Shown: positions 26,738 to 35,279 of the stretch, piece by piece
How the letters are laid out: every line of letters starts with the position of its first letter
How positions within the stretch are numbered: the stretch's first letter is position 1
Assembly (NCBI GenBank): GCA_022775985.1
Contig: JALFIM010000079.1
Location: 1-50,239, forward strand
Length of the DNA stretch: 50,239 nt
From: Prevotella sp.
GTDB taxonomy: Bacteria; Bacteroidota; Bacteroidia; Bacteroidales; Bacteroidaceae
Direction of reading: 5' to 3'
Position numbers and translations under genes: made by a program
The notes under the pieces: model-generated
What the model was told of the DNA's origin: nothing
The model's input: the letters and a program-made list of their open reading frames with translations, nothing else
Databases searched by the model: none

Positions 26738-27325
26738 TCATATCCTGTTTACGTCTACGTACCCGTTCATCACGGCATAGATGGTAAGTGCCGACAGTGT
26801 GCGCATTCCGAGCTTGTCCATTATGTTCTTGCGGTGTGAGATTACTGTGGTGATACTGATGCACAGTTTGTCGGCTATCTCCTTGTTGGTCAGTCCGTAT
26901 GCCATGTGTGTGAGCACTTCGGCCTCGCGTGGGCTCAGCATCCGCGTGTCGTCGCTCTTGTCTACGCGTGGCAAGTTGCGGCCATGGGCATGTGCGCTCT
27001 GTACGAGCATGAGCAGGTCCTTGATGAACTTCTGCTCCGACTGGTTGACGCACAGGCTGTGGAAGAATGCTATCTGGCTGTTGGCGGCATACGACTTTGT
27101 GAGGACTATGGTCTTATGGACGCGCTCCCGGAAGAAGTCCATGTGCTGTAACACTATGGATATGTCTGTGAAATAGTGGAAATAGCTGTCCGGGTCGGCA
27201 CCGATGAGCTCGTCGAAGCTGCTGAAAGTGTCAATCTCCATTATTGGCATGACGGATTCGAGAACCTGTTTCAGGCCGATGATGGCCAGCGTATTGGTGT
27301 CGATGATTGCTATTCTGACATTCAT
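26738..27325 (-). CDS. LuxR/NarL-type regulator with degenerate receiver
   Basis: A 195-residue transcription regulator. The N-terminal 120 residues have a receiver-like layout (RIAIIDTNTLAIIGLKQVL, then KTIVLTKS as the fourth strand), but no Asp is seen at the end of the third strand where phosphorylation normally occurs, so it may be phosphate-independent. The C-terminal 65 residues are a LuxR-type helix-turn-helix (LSPREAEVLTHMAYGLTNKE followed by IADKLCISITTVISHRKNI). It lies 63 bp downstream of a hemerythrin-LuxR fusion whose DNA-binding end is very similar, so the two are likely co-transcribed and may act on related sites. Target genes are unknown. Confidence 0.85.
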   Translation of the reverse strand: MNVRIAIIDTNTLAIIGLKQVLESVMPIMEIDTFSSFDELIGADPDSYFHYFTDISIVLQHMDFFRERVHKTIVLTKSYAANSQIAFFHSLCVNQSEQKFIKDLLMLVQSAHAHGRNLPRVDKSDDTRMLSPREAEVLTHMAYGLTNKEIADKLCISITTVISHRKNIMDKLGMRTLSALTIYAVMNGYVDVNRI

Positions 27326-27388
27326 TTGTGCGTGTGTTGCTGCTTGGTGGCCAATGCTGTGATGTGCATTGGCATTGTTCTTTGTAGA

Positions 27389-28345
27389 CTATAGCTTTAC
27401 GTTGGATATGTCTACGAGATTGTTCACGATGGCGTAGATGGTGAGACCGGCCGGACTGTGTATCTGTAGTTTGCGGGCGATGTTGCGTCGGTGGGTGATG
27501 ACAGTGTTTGTGGATATGCACAGATGGTCTGCTATCTCCTTGTTCGACATGCCTTGTACGAGTGCCACGATGACCTCTTTCTCGCGGTCGCCTAACGTGT
27601 CGGCGGCATCGGACGATTTTGAGAGCATGTTGGAGATGTTCATGCCCACGCCGTTTTTCTTGTGTTTCTCCTCAAGACGCTTTATCGCTGGTATGAGGAT
27701 GTTCTCCTCAACGTCGGCATGCAGACGCAGCCAGTCCTCATTGTTGTATATGTCATACAGTGTGGCTGACAGCTTGTTGTTGTGCAGGCCGTCCGATGGC
27801 AGGTACTTGATGATGATGCCTTTCAGCTCGCTCAGCTTGTCGCCTTCTTGTCCGTGATGCTTGGAGTAGGTGTCGATGGTGAACTCTCCGCTGAAGTTGC
27901 CCTTGAGAAGGTTCTCTATGTATGGAAATACGTTCTTCTCCTCATATTTCATGTGCGTGGTGATGTTCCTCGCATATTCGTCGTAGAGTTTCATTATCAG
28001 TTTGCCGAGTCCGCTTGTGTGGTCTATGGCCTCGGTCAGTTCTTTTCTTATGAATGGCAACTGGAAACCGAGATAGTATTCGTGGCTCGCCTTGAGGTAG
28101 CGCAGCAGGGTGGGGATAGACATCTCGGATATGTCTACGTCTGAACGTTCGCCGTTGATGGTGAAGTTGACGATGGTGAGGAATGTGTGCGTGTCTACGT
28201 TCTGCTCATCGCAGACCTGGCTTACGGTCTTGTCTCCGAAACCGAGGTTTATGCCGAAGCATCCAAGGCTCTGGAGCACGTTGTAGTTGTCTTTAATAAG
28301 CGATATCAGTTTGTCGTTCGCCTCATAAATCTTCTGATTTCTCAT
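27389..28345 (-). CDS. Hemerythrin-domain / LuxR fusion regulator
   Basis: A 318-residue likely sensor-regulator. The first 60 residues resemble the ScdA/RIC N-terminal domain (LGCFGINLGFGDKTVSQVCDE) but have GF where RIC proteins have the Cys-Cys pair. Residues of about 80-225 form a hemerythrin-like helical bundle with candidate di-iron ligands His88, His131 with Glu135 (HMKYEE), His163/164, and His209 with Glu213 (HADVEE). Residues 250-318 are a LuxR-type DNA-binding domain (LGDREKEVIVALVQGMSNKE). Such a fusion would let oxygen, nitric oxide or iron state control transcription directly; this is inference. Upstream partner of the degenerate-receiver regulator. No cell-wide target is visible here. 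Confidence 0.88.
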   Translation of the reverse strand: MRNQKIYEANDKLISLIKDNYNVLQSLGCFGINLGFGDKTVSQVCDEQNVDTHTFLTIVNFTINGERSDVDISEMSIPTLLRYLKASHEYYLGFQLPFIRKELTEAIDHTSGLGKLIMKLYDEYARNITTHMKYEEKNVFPYIENLLKGNFSGEFTIDTYSKHHGQEGDKLSELKGIIIKYLPSDGLHNNKLSATLYDIYNNEDWLRLHADVEENILIPAIKRLEEKHKKNGVGMNISNMLSKSSDAADTLGDREKEVIVALVQGMSNKEIADHLCISTNTVITHRRNIARKLQIHSPAGLTIYAIVNNLVDISNVKL

Positions 28346-28501
28346 ACTCGTGAAAATATTTAGTCATAAAAATATGAGCTAGCCACCACCCCATGCTGCA
28401 TGGCTATGGTGATAGGGTGGCGGCGGCTTTTGGCTTCAGTGAAAGTAACATCGCCTTTTCTTTTACGAAAGGGTGTGTATGCGTGTCGGCGGTTTGACGG
28501 A

Positions 28502-29950
28502 TTATCGCTCCACGTGCTGTGGCAAGTGGAACTCGTACGACCTGTCAAACACCTGTCTTACCTTATTTATTTCAAGGAATGTGGTACCGCCGCTTTCACC
28601 GAAACTGCCGCTGAGGTACGCTATCTTGTCGTCAAGACCGATGTATCTCTTTTGTCTCAACATGCGGAGTGCGGCCATGAACATGTGCTCAGATGATGTG
28701 TGCTCTTTCTGGTATATGGGTATGACACCGAAACTGAGATTCAGCCAGCGCTGTGTTTTCTCCCGATAGCAGATGGCCAACACAGGGTTGGGGCCACGGA
28801 ACGATGCGAGGTTGCGTGCCGTCTCGCCTGTCTCGCTGTCAGTGATGATGCCGGCCACTCCGAGCTTGCGCGTGGCATCGATGGCCGCATGGGCTAGAAA
28901 CTCCTTCTGTGTGCACTTGTTGTTCATCGGTATCTCCACGTTGTCGAGTCTTGCACGGTCTTTCTCGGCCTGCTCGGCTATGGCGGCCATTGTCTGTACG
29001 GCCTCCAAGGGGTACTTGCCCGAAGCCGTCTCACCACTGAGCATCAGTGCGTCAGTGTTTGAGTATATGGCGTTGGCGATGTCTGTTACCTCGGCACGGG
29101 TCGGGCGTGGGTTCTTTATCATGGTGTGGAGCATCTGTGTGGCCACGATGACGGGCTTGTGCTTCATCACGCATTTGCGTATTATCTGCCGCTGTATGCC
29201 AGGTATTTGCTCGATGGGCACCTCTATGCCGAGGTCGCCACGGGCTATCATTATGCCGTATGAGGCATCTATTATCTCATCGATGTTGTCTACACCCTCC
29301 TGGTTCTCTATCTTGGAGATAATCTTTATGTCGCTGTTGTGCTCATCAAGGATTTTCTGTATCTCCATCACGTCGGCCGCTGACCTTACGAACGAGTGTG
29401 CTATGAAGTCAATGTCCTGCTCTATGGCGAGCAGTATGTTGTTGTAGTCTTTCTGCGTGATGGCAGGCAGGGCGATGTGCTCGCCCGGTACATTGACGCT
29501 CTTGTGGGCTCCGAGCATGCCGTCGTTCTGCACTTGCGCTACGAGCATTGGGCCGGTGTTCTCCACTACTTTCATGTCGAGCTCGCCATCGTCGAACAGA
29601 ATGTCATCACCCACCTTCACGTCTTTTGTTATGTCGGGGTATGATACGTTTATGATGTCGTGTGTGGAGTCGGTCTCGGGACGGCCGATGATTTTCACCA
29701 TGTCGCCAGTCTTGAACTGTATTGGCTCCTTCACGTCGGTGGTGCGCACTTCAGGTCCCTTGGTGTCTATCATCAAGGCGAGGTGTGGTGATACCTCCCT
29801 TACGTTCTTTATGATGGCCTTTATTCCTTCAGCCGATGCGTGGGCGGTGTTCATCCTGACAACGTTGACACCTGCAAAGAACAATTTGCGGATAAATTCC
29901 TTGTCGCATCGCCTGTCACTGATTGAAGCAACAATCTTCGTCTGTTTCAT
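28502..29950 (-). CDS. pyk: Pyruvate kinase
   Basis: Transfers phosphate from phosphoenolpyruvate to ADP, the last step of glycolysis, in the cytosol. The 482-residue length is usual. The N-terminus TKIVASISDRRC replaces the more familiar TKIV-TIGP; it is followed by VVRMNTAH and MIDTKGPEVRT. The substrate and metal site is seen in ISKIENQEGVDNIDEII and IMIARGDLGIEVPIEQIPG, and the family signature in VIVATQMLHTMIKNPRPTRAE. The C-terminal domain is standard and there is no extra PEP-utiliser domain. A TAACTTTG box lies about 24 bp before the start on the minus strand. Secure call. Confidence 0.96.
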   Translation of the reverse strand: MKQTKIVASISDRRCDKEFIRKLFFAGVNVVRMNTAHASAEGIKAIIKNVREVSPHLALMIDTKGPEVRTTDVKEPIQFKTGDMVKIIGRPETDSTHDIINVSYPDITKDVKVGDDILFDDGELDMKVVENTGPMLVAQVQNDGMLGAHKSVNVPGEHIALPAITQKDYNNILLAIEQDIDFIAHSFVRSAADVMEIQKILDEHNSDIKIISKIENQEGVDNIDEIIDASYGIMIARGDLGIEVPIEQIPGIQRQIIRKCVMKHKPVIVATQMLHTMIKNPRPTRAEVTDIANAIYSNTDALMLSGETASGKYPLEAVQTMAAIAEQAEKDRARLDNVEIPMNNKCTQKEFLAHAAIDATRKLGVAGIITDSETGETARNLASFRGPNPVLAICYREKTQRWLNLSFGVIPIYQKEHTSSEHMFMAALRMLRQKRYIGLDDKIAYLSGSFGESGGTTFLEINKVRQVFDRSYEFHLPQHVER

Positions 29951-29973
29951 ATCTATAACCTTTTTATCTTCTG

Positions 29974-29981
29974 CAAAGTTA
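29974..29981 (-). promoter_or_regulatory. -7 box of the pyk promoter
   Basis: TAACTTTG on the minus strand, about 24 bp before the pyk start codon. The nearest TTTG lies only 12 bp further up, too close for the usual spacing, so only the -7 box is supported. Confidence 0.5.
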
Positions 29982-30196
29982 CTAAAAAAATGACAAATCC
30001 TATATCAAGTGCCGTTGCAAATACGCTCCTCTCTGTGATTTTTTGACATTGCCGTGAACCAGTGCCGGCATGAGTGTGCCGTGGATGCGTACAGATGCTT
30101 GTCCGTACTGTCTCAGTGAGGGCTGATAGGCGTGGTGTTGTCGGGTGTCATGGCGTGCCGAGACGGCTTGCTGTAAGTCAAAATGTAAACGTTGAT
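29982..30196. other. Intergenic region between pyk and panB
   Basis: The region between these divergent genes holds the pyk -7 box on its left edge and the panB promoter on its right. No gene, RNA or clear repeat was recognised in the middle part. Confidence 0.4.
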
Positions 30197-30227
30197 TTTG
30201 TGGGTAACATAAAAAATCGTAATTTTG
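30197..30227 (+). promoter_or_regulatory. Promoter of panB
   Basis: TTTG at 30197-30200 and TAATTTTG at 30220-30227 are 19 bp apart, a full consensus match. The start codon of panB is about 90 bp downstream, leaving a structured leader. Confidence 0.75.
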
Positions 30228-30232
30228 CATGT

Positions 30233-30283
30233 CCTCAACAGGCCTTACCATTGGTTCGTGCTTCATGGCTGGGCTTGTTGAGG
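30233..30283 (+). promoter_or_regulatory. Stem-loop at the very 5' end of the panB leader
   Basis: CCTCAACAGGCC at 30233-30244 pairs with GGCTTGTTGAGG at 30272-30283 (12 bp, one G-T), with a smaller CCAT/ATGG pairing inside. It starts right where transcription from the panB promoter should begin. No known riboswitch class was recognised. Confidence 0.5.
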
Positions 30284-30316
30284 CTGCTAATTACATATAA
30301 TGTAAAAGAAATAATT

Positions 30317-31138
30317 ATGACAGGTTATTTAAGTACTGACAACAAGAAAATCACTGTAAAGACCTTCGATTCGTTCAAGGAGCGTGGAGAGAAAGTGTCC
30401 ATGCTTACAGCCTATGATTTCACAACTGCGTCTATAATTGATGCCGGTGGCGTGGACAGCATACTCATTGGCGACTCTGCCTCCAATGTCATGGCGGGCA
30501 ATGCCGACACACTTCCCATAACAGTAGACCAGATGATATATCATGCACGGTCGGTGGCGCGTGCCGTGAAGCACGCCCTCGTGGTCTGCGACATGCCTTT
30601 CGGCAGCTATCAGGTGAGCGTGGAGCAGGCCGTGGGCAACGCCGTGAGGATGATGAAGGAGACAGGTGTGGATGCTCTCAAGCTCGAAGGCGGTGAGGAG
30701 ATAATAGGCATGGTGAAGGGAATAATCAATGCAGGCATACCTGTTTGCGGTCATCTCGGCCTTACTCCTCAGAGCATACATAAGTTCGGAGGTTACGGTC
30801 TGCGTGCCAAGTCTGATGCAGAGGCTGCCAAACTTATCTCCGATGCAGAGATGCTCGATGCCGCAGGATGCTTTGCCATAGTGCTGGAGAAGGTGCCCGC
30901 CGCGCTCGCAGCGGAGGTTACGAAGCGTGTCAGTTGCGTGACGATAGGCATAGGAGCAGGAAATGGCACTGACGGTCAGGTACTTGTCTATGCCGACATG
31001 ATGGGTATGACGCACGGCTTCAAACCTAAGTTTCTGCGTCAGTACGCTGATTTGTGGGATGTAATGACCCATGCCGTAGGCAAGTATGTGTCCGATGTCA
31101 AGAGCTCCGATTTCCCTAATGCAGGTGAGAGCTACTGA
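30317..31138 (+). CDS. panB: 3-Methyl-2-oxobutanoate hydroxymethyltransferase
   Basis: Adds a hydroxymethyl group from methylene-tetrahydrofolate to ketoisovalerate, giving ketopantoate, the first committed step to pantothenate and CoA. The 273-residue TIM-barrel has the metal-binding start SMLTAYDFTTASIIDAGGVD, the signature LIGDSASNVMAGN, DMPFGSYQVS, LEGGEEI, the HLGLTPQSIHKFGGY motif, VLEKVP, and IGIGAGNGTDGQVLVYADM near the C-terminus. The start at 30317 follows an AT-rich stretch; an earlier in-frame ATG lies upstream of the promoter and is excluded. Probably shares its transcript with the MFS gene 52 bp downstream. Secure call. Confidence 0.97.
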   Translation: MTGYLSTDNKKITVKTFDSFKERGEKVSMLTAYDFTTASIIDAGGVDSILIGDSASNVMAGNADTLPITVDQMIYHARSVARAVKHALVVCDMPFGSYQVSVEQAVGNAVRMMKETGVDALKLEGGEEIIGMVKGIINAGIPVCGHLGLTPQSIHKFGGYGLRAKSDAEAAKLISDAEMLDAAGCFAIVLEKVPAALAAEVTKRVSCVTIGIGAGNGTDGQVLVYADMMGMTHGFKPKFLRQYADLWDVMTHAVGKYVSDVKSSDFPNAGESY

Positions 31139-31190
31139 TGTGTACACAACAAGTCCTTGTTTCGGAATTTGTATTAAGTAAGACTATTGG

Positions 31191-32273
31191 ATGAAAGGTT
31201 TAGGTCCGCTTACCCCAGTACACAGCAGCCTGTGGCATCACGGATTCGTCATATTGTGCGTGGTGGCACTGATGCTCAATGCCGCTGCGTATATGCTCTC
31301 TATGGTGCATCCGCTGCTGATGCACCATTATGCCGCTGTGGATGATTCGTGCCGCACAGGTTTGGCAAGCAGTGGCGTGGCTTATCTCATCGGCCTGTTC
31401 TTGTTCGGCCCGGCCAACAACTGGCTTGTGCAGCGCTATCCGCGTGGCCGTGTCTGCCGCGTGGCGGTGTTAGGATTCGGACTGTGTGCGGTGGCCACAT
31501 ATCTGATGCTCTGTCATCGTGAGTTTTTCACATGGCACCGCTTCGCGTTGGTGCGTATGCTCACAGGCTCGTTCTTCGGACTCGCGTCGATGGTGCTGCT
31601 TGGCACACTGGTCGTAGACAAGACGGAGTCGTGGCTCCGCACGTTGGCCAACCACACGGTGGCATGGATGCTGCGCTTTGGAATGGTGCTCGGCCCCGTG
31701 GCAGCAATAGTGTTGCAGCGCAATGTGGGCTTGCCGCGTGTGTGCCTGTCTGCTTTTGGGCTGATAGCGGTGGCGGCCGTGCTGCTTACCTGCGTGTGGT
31801 TTCCGTTCAAGACACCAGAGGATGATGTGTCACGCCTGTCGTCAGACCGATTCCTTCTTGACGGTTCGCTCTTGCCGTTCGTGCTAACTTGTGCCGGCTT
31901 CGTGGTGTACGGCTTTGTGCTCATGGCCGTGTCATCGGTGATGTGCTACGTGTTGGTGTTGTTGGGATTCCTGTGGGTGCTGGTTCTTGAACGCTACCTT
32001 GTGGTGACAAGTCTCAGCATGCGCCAGTTGGAGGTGTCGTTGCTCTTTGTCGTGGCGGGCGGTGCGTCGCTGCTGTCAGACGGTGCTTTGACGGCAGGAT
32101 TGCTCGGGCCTGGGCTTCTCGGTGCTGGAATAGGCATGACGGCGGCTTGTTCCCAGCTCCTGCTCATAGAGCGCAGCGGCCACTGCCGGCGTGGTACGGC
32201 CGTCAATACGTCATTCTTGGCCTGTGAGAGTGGGGTGGCACTGGGGCTTGCTGTTGCTCCGCTGCTGCTTTAG
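31191..32273 (+). CDS. MFS-type membrane transporter
   Basis: A short (360-residue) membrane protein with about ten or eleven hydrophobic segments. The loop between segments 2 and 3 reads NNWLVQRYPRGRVCRV and has the basic character of an MFS loop, and RFALVRMLTGSFFGLASMVLLGTLVVDKTES resembles segments 4-5 of drug/sugar efflux members. It is shorter than the usual 400-residue MFS protein, perhaps lacking part of the second half, but no frameshift is visible. Probably in one transcript with panB, though a role in pantothenate movement is only a guess. A strong terminator follows. Substrate unknown. Confidence 0.75.
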   Translation: MKGLGPLTPVHSSLWHHGFVILCVVALMLNAAAYMLSMVHPLLMHHYAAVDDSCRTGLASSGVAYLIGLFLFGPANNWLVQRYPRGRVCRVAVLGFGLCAVATYLMLCHREFFTWHRFALVRMLTGSFFGLASMVLLGTLVVDKTESWLRTLANHTVAWMLRFGMVLGPVAAIVLQRNVGLPRVCLSAFGLIAVAAVLLTCVWFPFKTPEDDVSRLSSDRFLLDGSLLPFVLTCAGFVVYGFVLMAVSSVMCYVLVLLGFLWVLVLERYLVVTSLSMRQLEVSLLFVVAGGASLLSDGALTAGLLGPGLLGAGIGMTAACSQLLLIERSGHCRRGTAVNTSFLACESGVALGLAVAPLLL

Positions 32274-32339
32274 TGCATGGCATACCGGTGTCTGCATAGT
32301 GCGGTATCGGTTAAGAAGATTATTTGTCTAATATATGAT

Positions 32340-32388
32340 AAAAGGACGCACCGCGTAGCCTATTGCAGACTACACGGTGCGTCCTTTT
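32340..32388. terminator. 19-bp two-way hairpin terminator
   Basis: Arms 32340-32358 and 32370-32388 pair over 19 positions (one mismatch or G-T) with A and T runs at the ends, between the converging MFS and hisB genes. Confidence 0.85.
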
Positions 32389-32438
32389 CTTATTATTACC
32401 GGCGTGTCGTATGTGGCAAGCCCGTATTCTACTTTCAG

Positions 32439-33518
32439 TTATAGCATGCCTTTGGTTGAGGGCAGTTCATAATGGTAGACATCCCTCCTTACGGCCATCT
32501 TTATGCTTTTGGCGAAAGCCTTGAATATGCCCTCTATCTTGTGGTGCTCATTGGTGCCCTCGGCCTTGATGTAGAGGTTCATCTGCGCTGCGTCGCTTAT
32601 GCTCTTGAAGAAGTGCATGAACATCTCGGTGGGCATGTCGCCTATCTTCTCGCGCTTGAACTCCGTGTCCCATATCAGCCACGGCCGTCCGCCGAAGTCG
32701 AGCGCCACGTTGCAGATGCAGTCGTCCATGGGCAGACAGAATCCGTAGCGTTCTATTCCGCGCTTGGAGCCGAGGGCTTGCAGCAGACACTGGCCAAGCA
32801 CAATGGCCGTGTCCTCAATTGTGTGGTGCTCGTCTACGTTCAGGTCGCCGTCTACATGTATCGTGAGGTCTGTCATGCCATGCTTGCCTATCTGCTCAAG
32901 CATGTGGTCGAAGAATCCAAGCCCCGTGTTGATGTCGCACGTGCCCTTGCCGTCGAGGTTCACCTTGACGTATATGTCTGTCTCCTTTGTAGTGCGGCGT
33001 ATCTCCGCCGTGCGCTCACCGGCAAACAGAGTCTCTGCTATCTTCTTCCATGTCATGCCGTCTTTGCCGAGAATGAGCGACTTGCATCCTATGTTGCGTG
33101 CCAACTGGGCATCTGTGTCACGGTCGCCTATGACGTAGCTGTGTTCTATGTCGTAGGCAGGATTGCCGATATACTCTGTCAGCATGCCCGTGCCGGGCTT
33201 ACGCATAGGTGAGTTGTCCTCAGGGAAATGGCGGTCTATGAGCTGGTCATCGAAACTGATGCCCTCCCCCTTGAGCGTCTGCATGATGAAGTTGTGTACA
33301 GGCCAGAAGGTATCTTCGGGAAAGGAGTCGGTGCCCAGACCGTCCTGATTGCTGACGAGCACGAGCTTGAAGTCGAGGTTGTGGGCTATGAAACCGAGGT
33401 GCTGGAACACCCCGTCTACGAATTTCAGTTTCTCAAACGAGTCTATCTGCTCATCCGCCGGCTCTTCTATCAGCGTGCCGTCGCGGTCGATGAACAGTAT
33501 TTTCTGTTTATTGTTCAT
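32439..33518 (-). CDS. hisB: Bifunctional histidinol-phosphatase / imidazoleglycerol-phosphate dehydratase
   Basis: Carries out two steps of histidine synthesis. Residues 1-165 are a HAD-type phosphatase: nucleophile region [20 protein letters not shown], and KPGTGML followed by [12 protein letters not shown]. Residues of about 170-359 are the dehydratase with its two metal-binding repeats, [10 protein letters not shown] and [12 protein letters not shown], plus GLGFFDHML and FGGRPWL. The 359-residue length is right for the fused form. No other his genes are nearby. It is the last gene of a minus-strand run that includes the nitroreductase, RNA methyltransferase and membrane protein, 55 bp after the latter. 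Secure call. Confidence 0.96.
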   Translation of the reverse strand: MNNKQKILFIDRDGTLIEEPADEQIDSFEKLKFVDGVFQHLGFIAHNLDFKLVLVSNQDGLGTDSFPEDTFWPVHNFIMQTLKGEGISFDDQLIDRHFPEDNSPMRKPGTGMLTEYIGNPAYDIEHSYVIGDRDTDAQLARNIGCKSLILGKDGMTWKKIAETLFAGERTAEIRRTTKETDIYVKVNLDGKGTCDINTGLGFFDHMLEQIGKHGMTDLTIHVDGDLNVDEHHTIEDTAIVLGQCLLQALGSKRGIERYGFCLPMDDCICNVALDFGGRPWLIWDTEFKREKIGDMPTEMFMHFFKSISDAAQMNLYIKAEGTNEHHKIEGIFKAFAKSIKMAVRRDVYHYELPSTKGML

Positions 33519-33573
33519 TGCTGTTGTTTTTAGGGTTTCTGCATTACGTATGCTCAGTATAAGTCATGTGTGA

Positions 33574-34455
33574 TCAGTCAGATACGGCGGCCTTGTCCTT
33601 GCCATGCGTCATCTTGGCCTCTATGTTGCCATAGGCGTAGCATGACACGAAGAACATCCATATACGTGAGAATCCGTATATGAATACAAACAGTGCCGTG
33701 GCGGTGAATGTCAGCACGGTGAAGTGTGCCGGCAGTGAGTCAGCATCGCCAAGGGCCATACATGCGGCGTTGTTGAGCCGTGCTGCGCCGAGAACGGCCA
33801 GCGGACTCATTGCGAGTGCTATGATGATAATCTCTATGAGTGCCGACAGTGCCAGTGGCGCAATTATCCTGCCTATGTGTCTTACGGCGGCTATGTAATT
33901 GGGCCCCAGTGTGTGGCGCAGGGTGTCAGAGCCATTCACGGCATGGCGCGTGAATGTGTAGAAGAACGGCACTTGGGCTATCGTGGCTATGGCCAGTACT
34001 GCCACCGCTGCCACCGTGCAGTAGGTCACTGCTGTGGCAGGTGGGGTCTTTACGTCTATGAGTTGCGCCGCAATGATGAATGCTGCGGCCGCCAGCAGCA
34101 GCGATGCGTATATGGCAATGGCGCTTACGCCTCTCAGACTTATGCAGCGTCTGACGCACGACTTGGTGCCGCTCTCCGTGACCAGCGCCACGTATGTGGC
34201 ATCAAACCATCCGCCAGCCAGCACGTAGGCGCATGTGGCTATTACGCATGAGACGGCTATTGCCGTAGTGTGTGACGTGCCTTCGGCCGTGCCTGTGGCC
34301 GACAGTATGGTCACGGCCGTGCTTATGCAGAGAGCGTAGACCAGATTCGGCAGCCATGTCTTGCGGCAGATGGTGGCGAAGTTGTTACACATCATGTTGT
34401 ATGCCAGCTTTATGCAGGCAGAGGAGCTGTGCTCCTTTTTTATATCCTCAATCAT
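33574..34455 (-). CDS. Multi-pass membrane protein of unknown function
   Basis: A 293-residue protein with six or so hydrophobic segments, for example LVYALCISTAVTILSA, AVSCVIATCAYVLAGGWF, AIYASLLLAAAAFIIAAQLI, VAAVAVLAIATIAQVPFF and LTFTATALFVFIYGF. No family is recognised and no catalytic motif is visible. The start at 34455 (MIEDIKKEH) was chosen because a longer opening at 34515 would overlap the preceding RNA methyltransferase gene; at 34455 the gap is 17 bp. Located in the minus-strand run between that gene and hisB, so probably co-transcribed. Confidence 0.7.
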   Translation of the reverse strand: MIEDIKKEHSSSACIKLAYNMMCNNFATICRKTWLPNLVYALCISTAVTILSATGTAEGTSHTTAIAVSCVIATCAYVLAGGWFDATYVALVTESGTKSCVRRCISLRGVSAIAIYASLLLAAAAFIIAAQLIDVKTPPATAVTYCTVAAVAVLAIATIAQVPFFYTFTRHAVNGSDTLRHTLGPNYIAAVRHIGRIIAPLALSALIEIIIIALAMSPLAVLGAARLNNAACMALGDADSLPAHFTVLTFTATALFVFIYGFSRIWMFFVSCYAYGNIEAKMTHGKDKAAVSD

Positions 34456-34472
34456 TTGTATGCGTGTTTCTA

Positions 34473-35246
34473 TTAGTTGACTTTGGCGTATGCCGTGCGT
34501 CTGAATTCCGAACATGTTATGGCCGTGGCTATGGCCACGTTGAGACTCTCCGCCTTGTCGCTGCTCGTGGCGAAGTCGGGGATAAGTATCTTGTTGGTGA
34601 TGAGGCTCCGCACCTCACGGCTTATGCCGTTGCCCTCGTTACCCATTACTATCATGCCGCTTGGCGGCAGATCGGTGGCGTATATGTTGTCGCCGTCGAG
34701 CAGTGTGGCGAAAACGGGGTAGCCGTCGGGCAGTGACCTTATGGCCTCGGCGAGGTCGGTATATACCACCCTCACGCGTGCTATGCTTCCCATCGTGGCC
34801 TGTACGGTCTTGGGGTTGTAGGCGTCGGCTGTGTCGTGGCTGCACACTATGGTGTCTATCCCGAACCAGTCGGCTATGCGTATGATGGTGCCCAGGTTGC
34901 CGGGGTCCTGCACCCCGTCGAGGGCTATCGTCAGCTTGCCGTCTATATCACTGAAGTCGTATGCGGCGGCAGTCTGGTCGAATATGCCTATGACCTGCTG
35001 TGGGGTTTGCAGCAGACTGGCCTTGCGCAGCTCCTCATCGTCTACCGTTATCAGTTCGTTGGTGTTTGCGGCCAGTGCGCCGTTGTCGGCAACCCACTGT
35101 CCCGTGGCTACGAGGGTGCGTGCCTTCTGCCGCCGTAGCAGGTCGCCCACGGTCTTTGGCCCCTCGGCTACATAGGCGCATTCGGCCTTGCGCACCTTCT
35201 TTAGGGCCAGGGAGCGTATGTATTTTATCTTGTTTTTGCTTATCAT
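34473..35246 (-). CDS. TrmH/SpoU-type RNA 2'-O-methyltransferase
   Basis: A 257-residue enzyme expected to methylate ribose 2'-oxygens in tRNA or rRNA using SAM. The N-terminal 95 residues (KNKIKYIRSLALKKVRKAEC, then VAEGPKTVGDLL) are the substrate-binding domain common in this family. The SPOUT knot domain carries LDGVQDPGNLGTIIRIADWF, MVMGNEGNGISREV and SLNVAIATAI, the three family motifs. The exact RNA position (for example an RlmB-like G2251 target) cannot be read. It follows the nitroreductase gene by 33 bp and precedes the membrane protein by 17 bp. Confidence 0.9.
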   Translation of the reverse strand: MISKNKIKYIRSLALKKVRKAECAYVAEGPKTVGDLLRRQKARTLVATGQWVADNGALAANTNELITVDDEELRKASLLQTPQQVIGIFDQTAAAYDFSDIDGKLTIALDGVQDPGNLGTIIRIADWFGIDTIVCSHDTADAYNPKTVQATMGSIARVRVVYTDLAEAIRSLPDGYPVFATLLDGDNIYATDLPPSGMIVMGNEGNGISREVRSLITNKILIPDFATSSDKAESLNVAIATAITCSEFRRTAYAKVN

Positions 35247-35279
35247 CTACGTGTCATGATTTTGCTCTTGAGCCGTGCC

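Noticed and set aside
26583..27053. Longer N-terminus for the glucosaminidase/LysM protein
   Set aside because: The extension runs through the neighbouring regulator gene in another frame and would hide the clear signal peptide at 26582.
28377..28440. Hairpin after pyk
   Set aside because: Pairing between the CCACCACCCC and GGGTGGCGG stretches is interrupted and has several mismatches, so it was not called a terminator.
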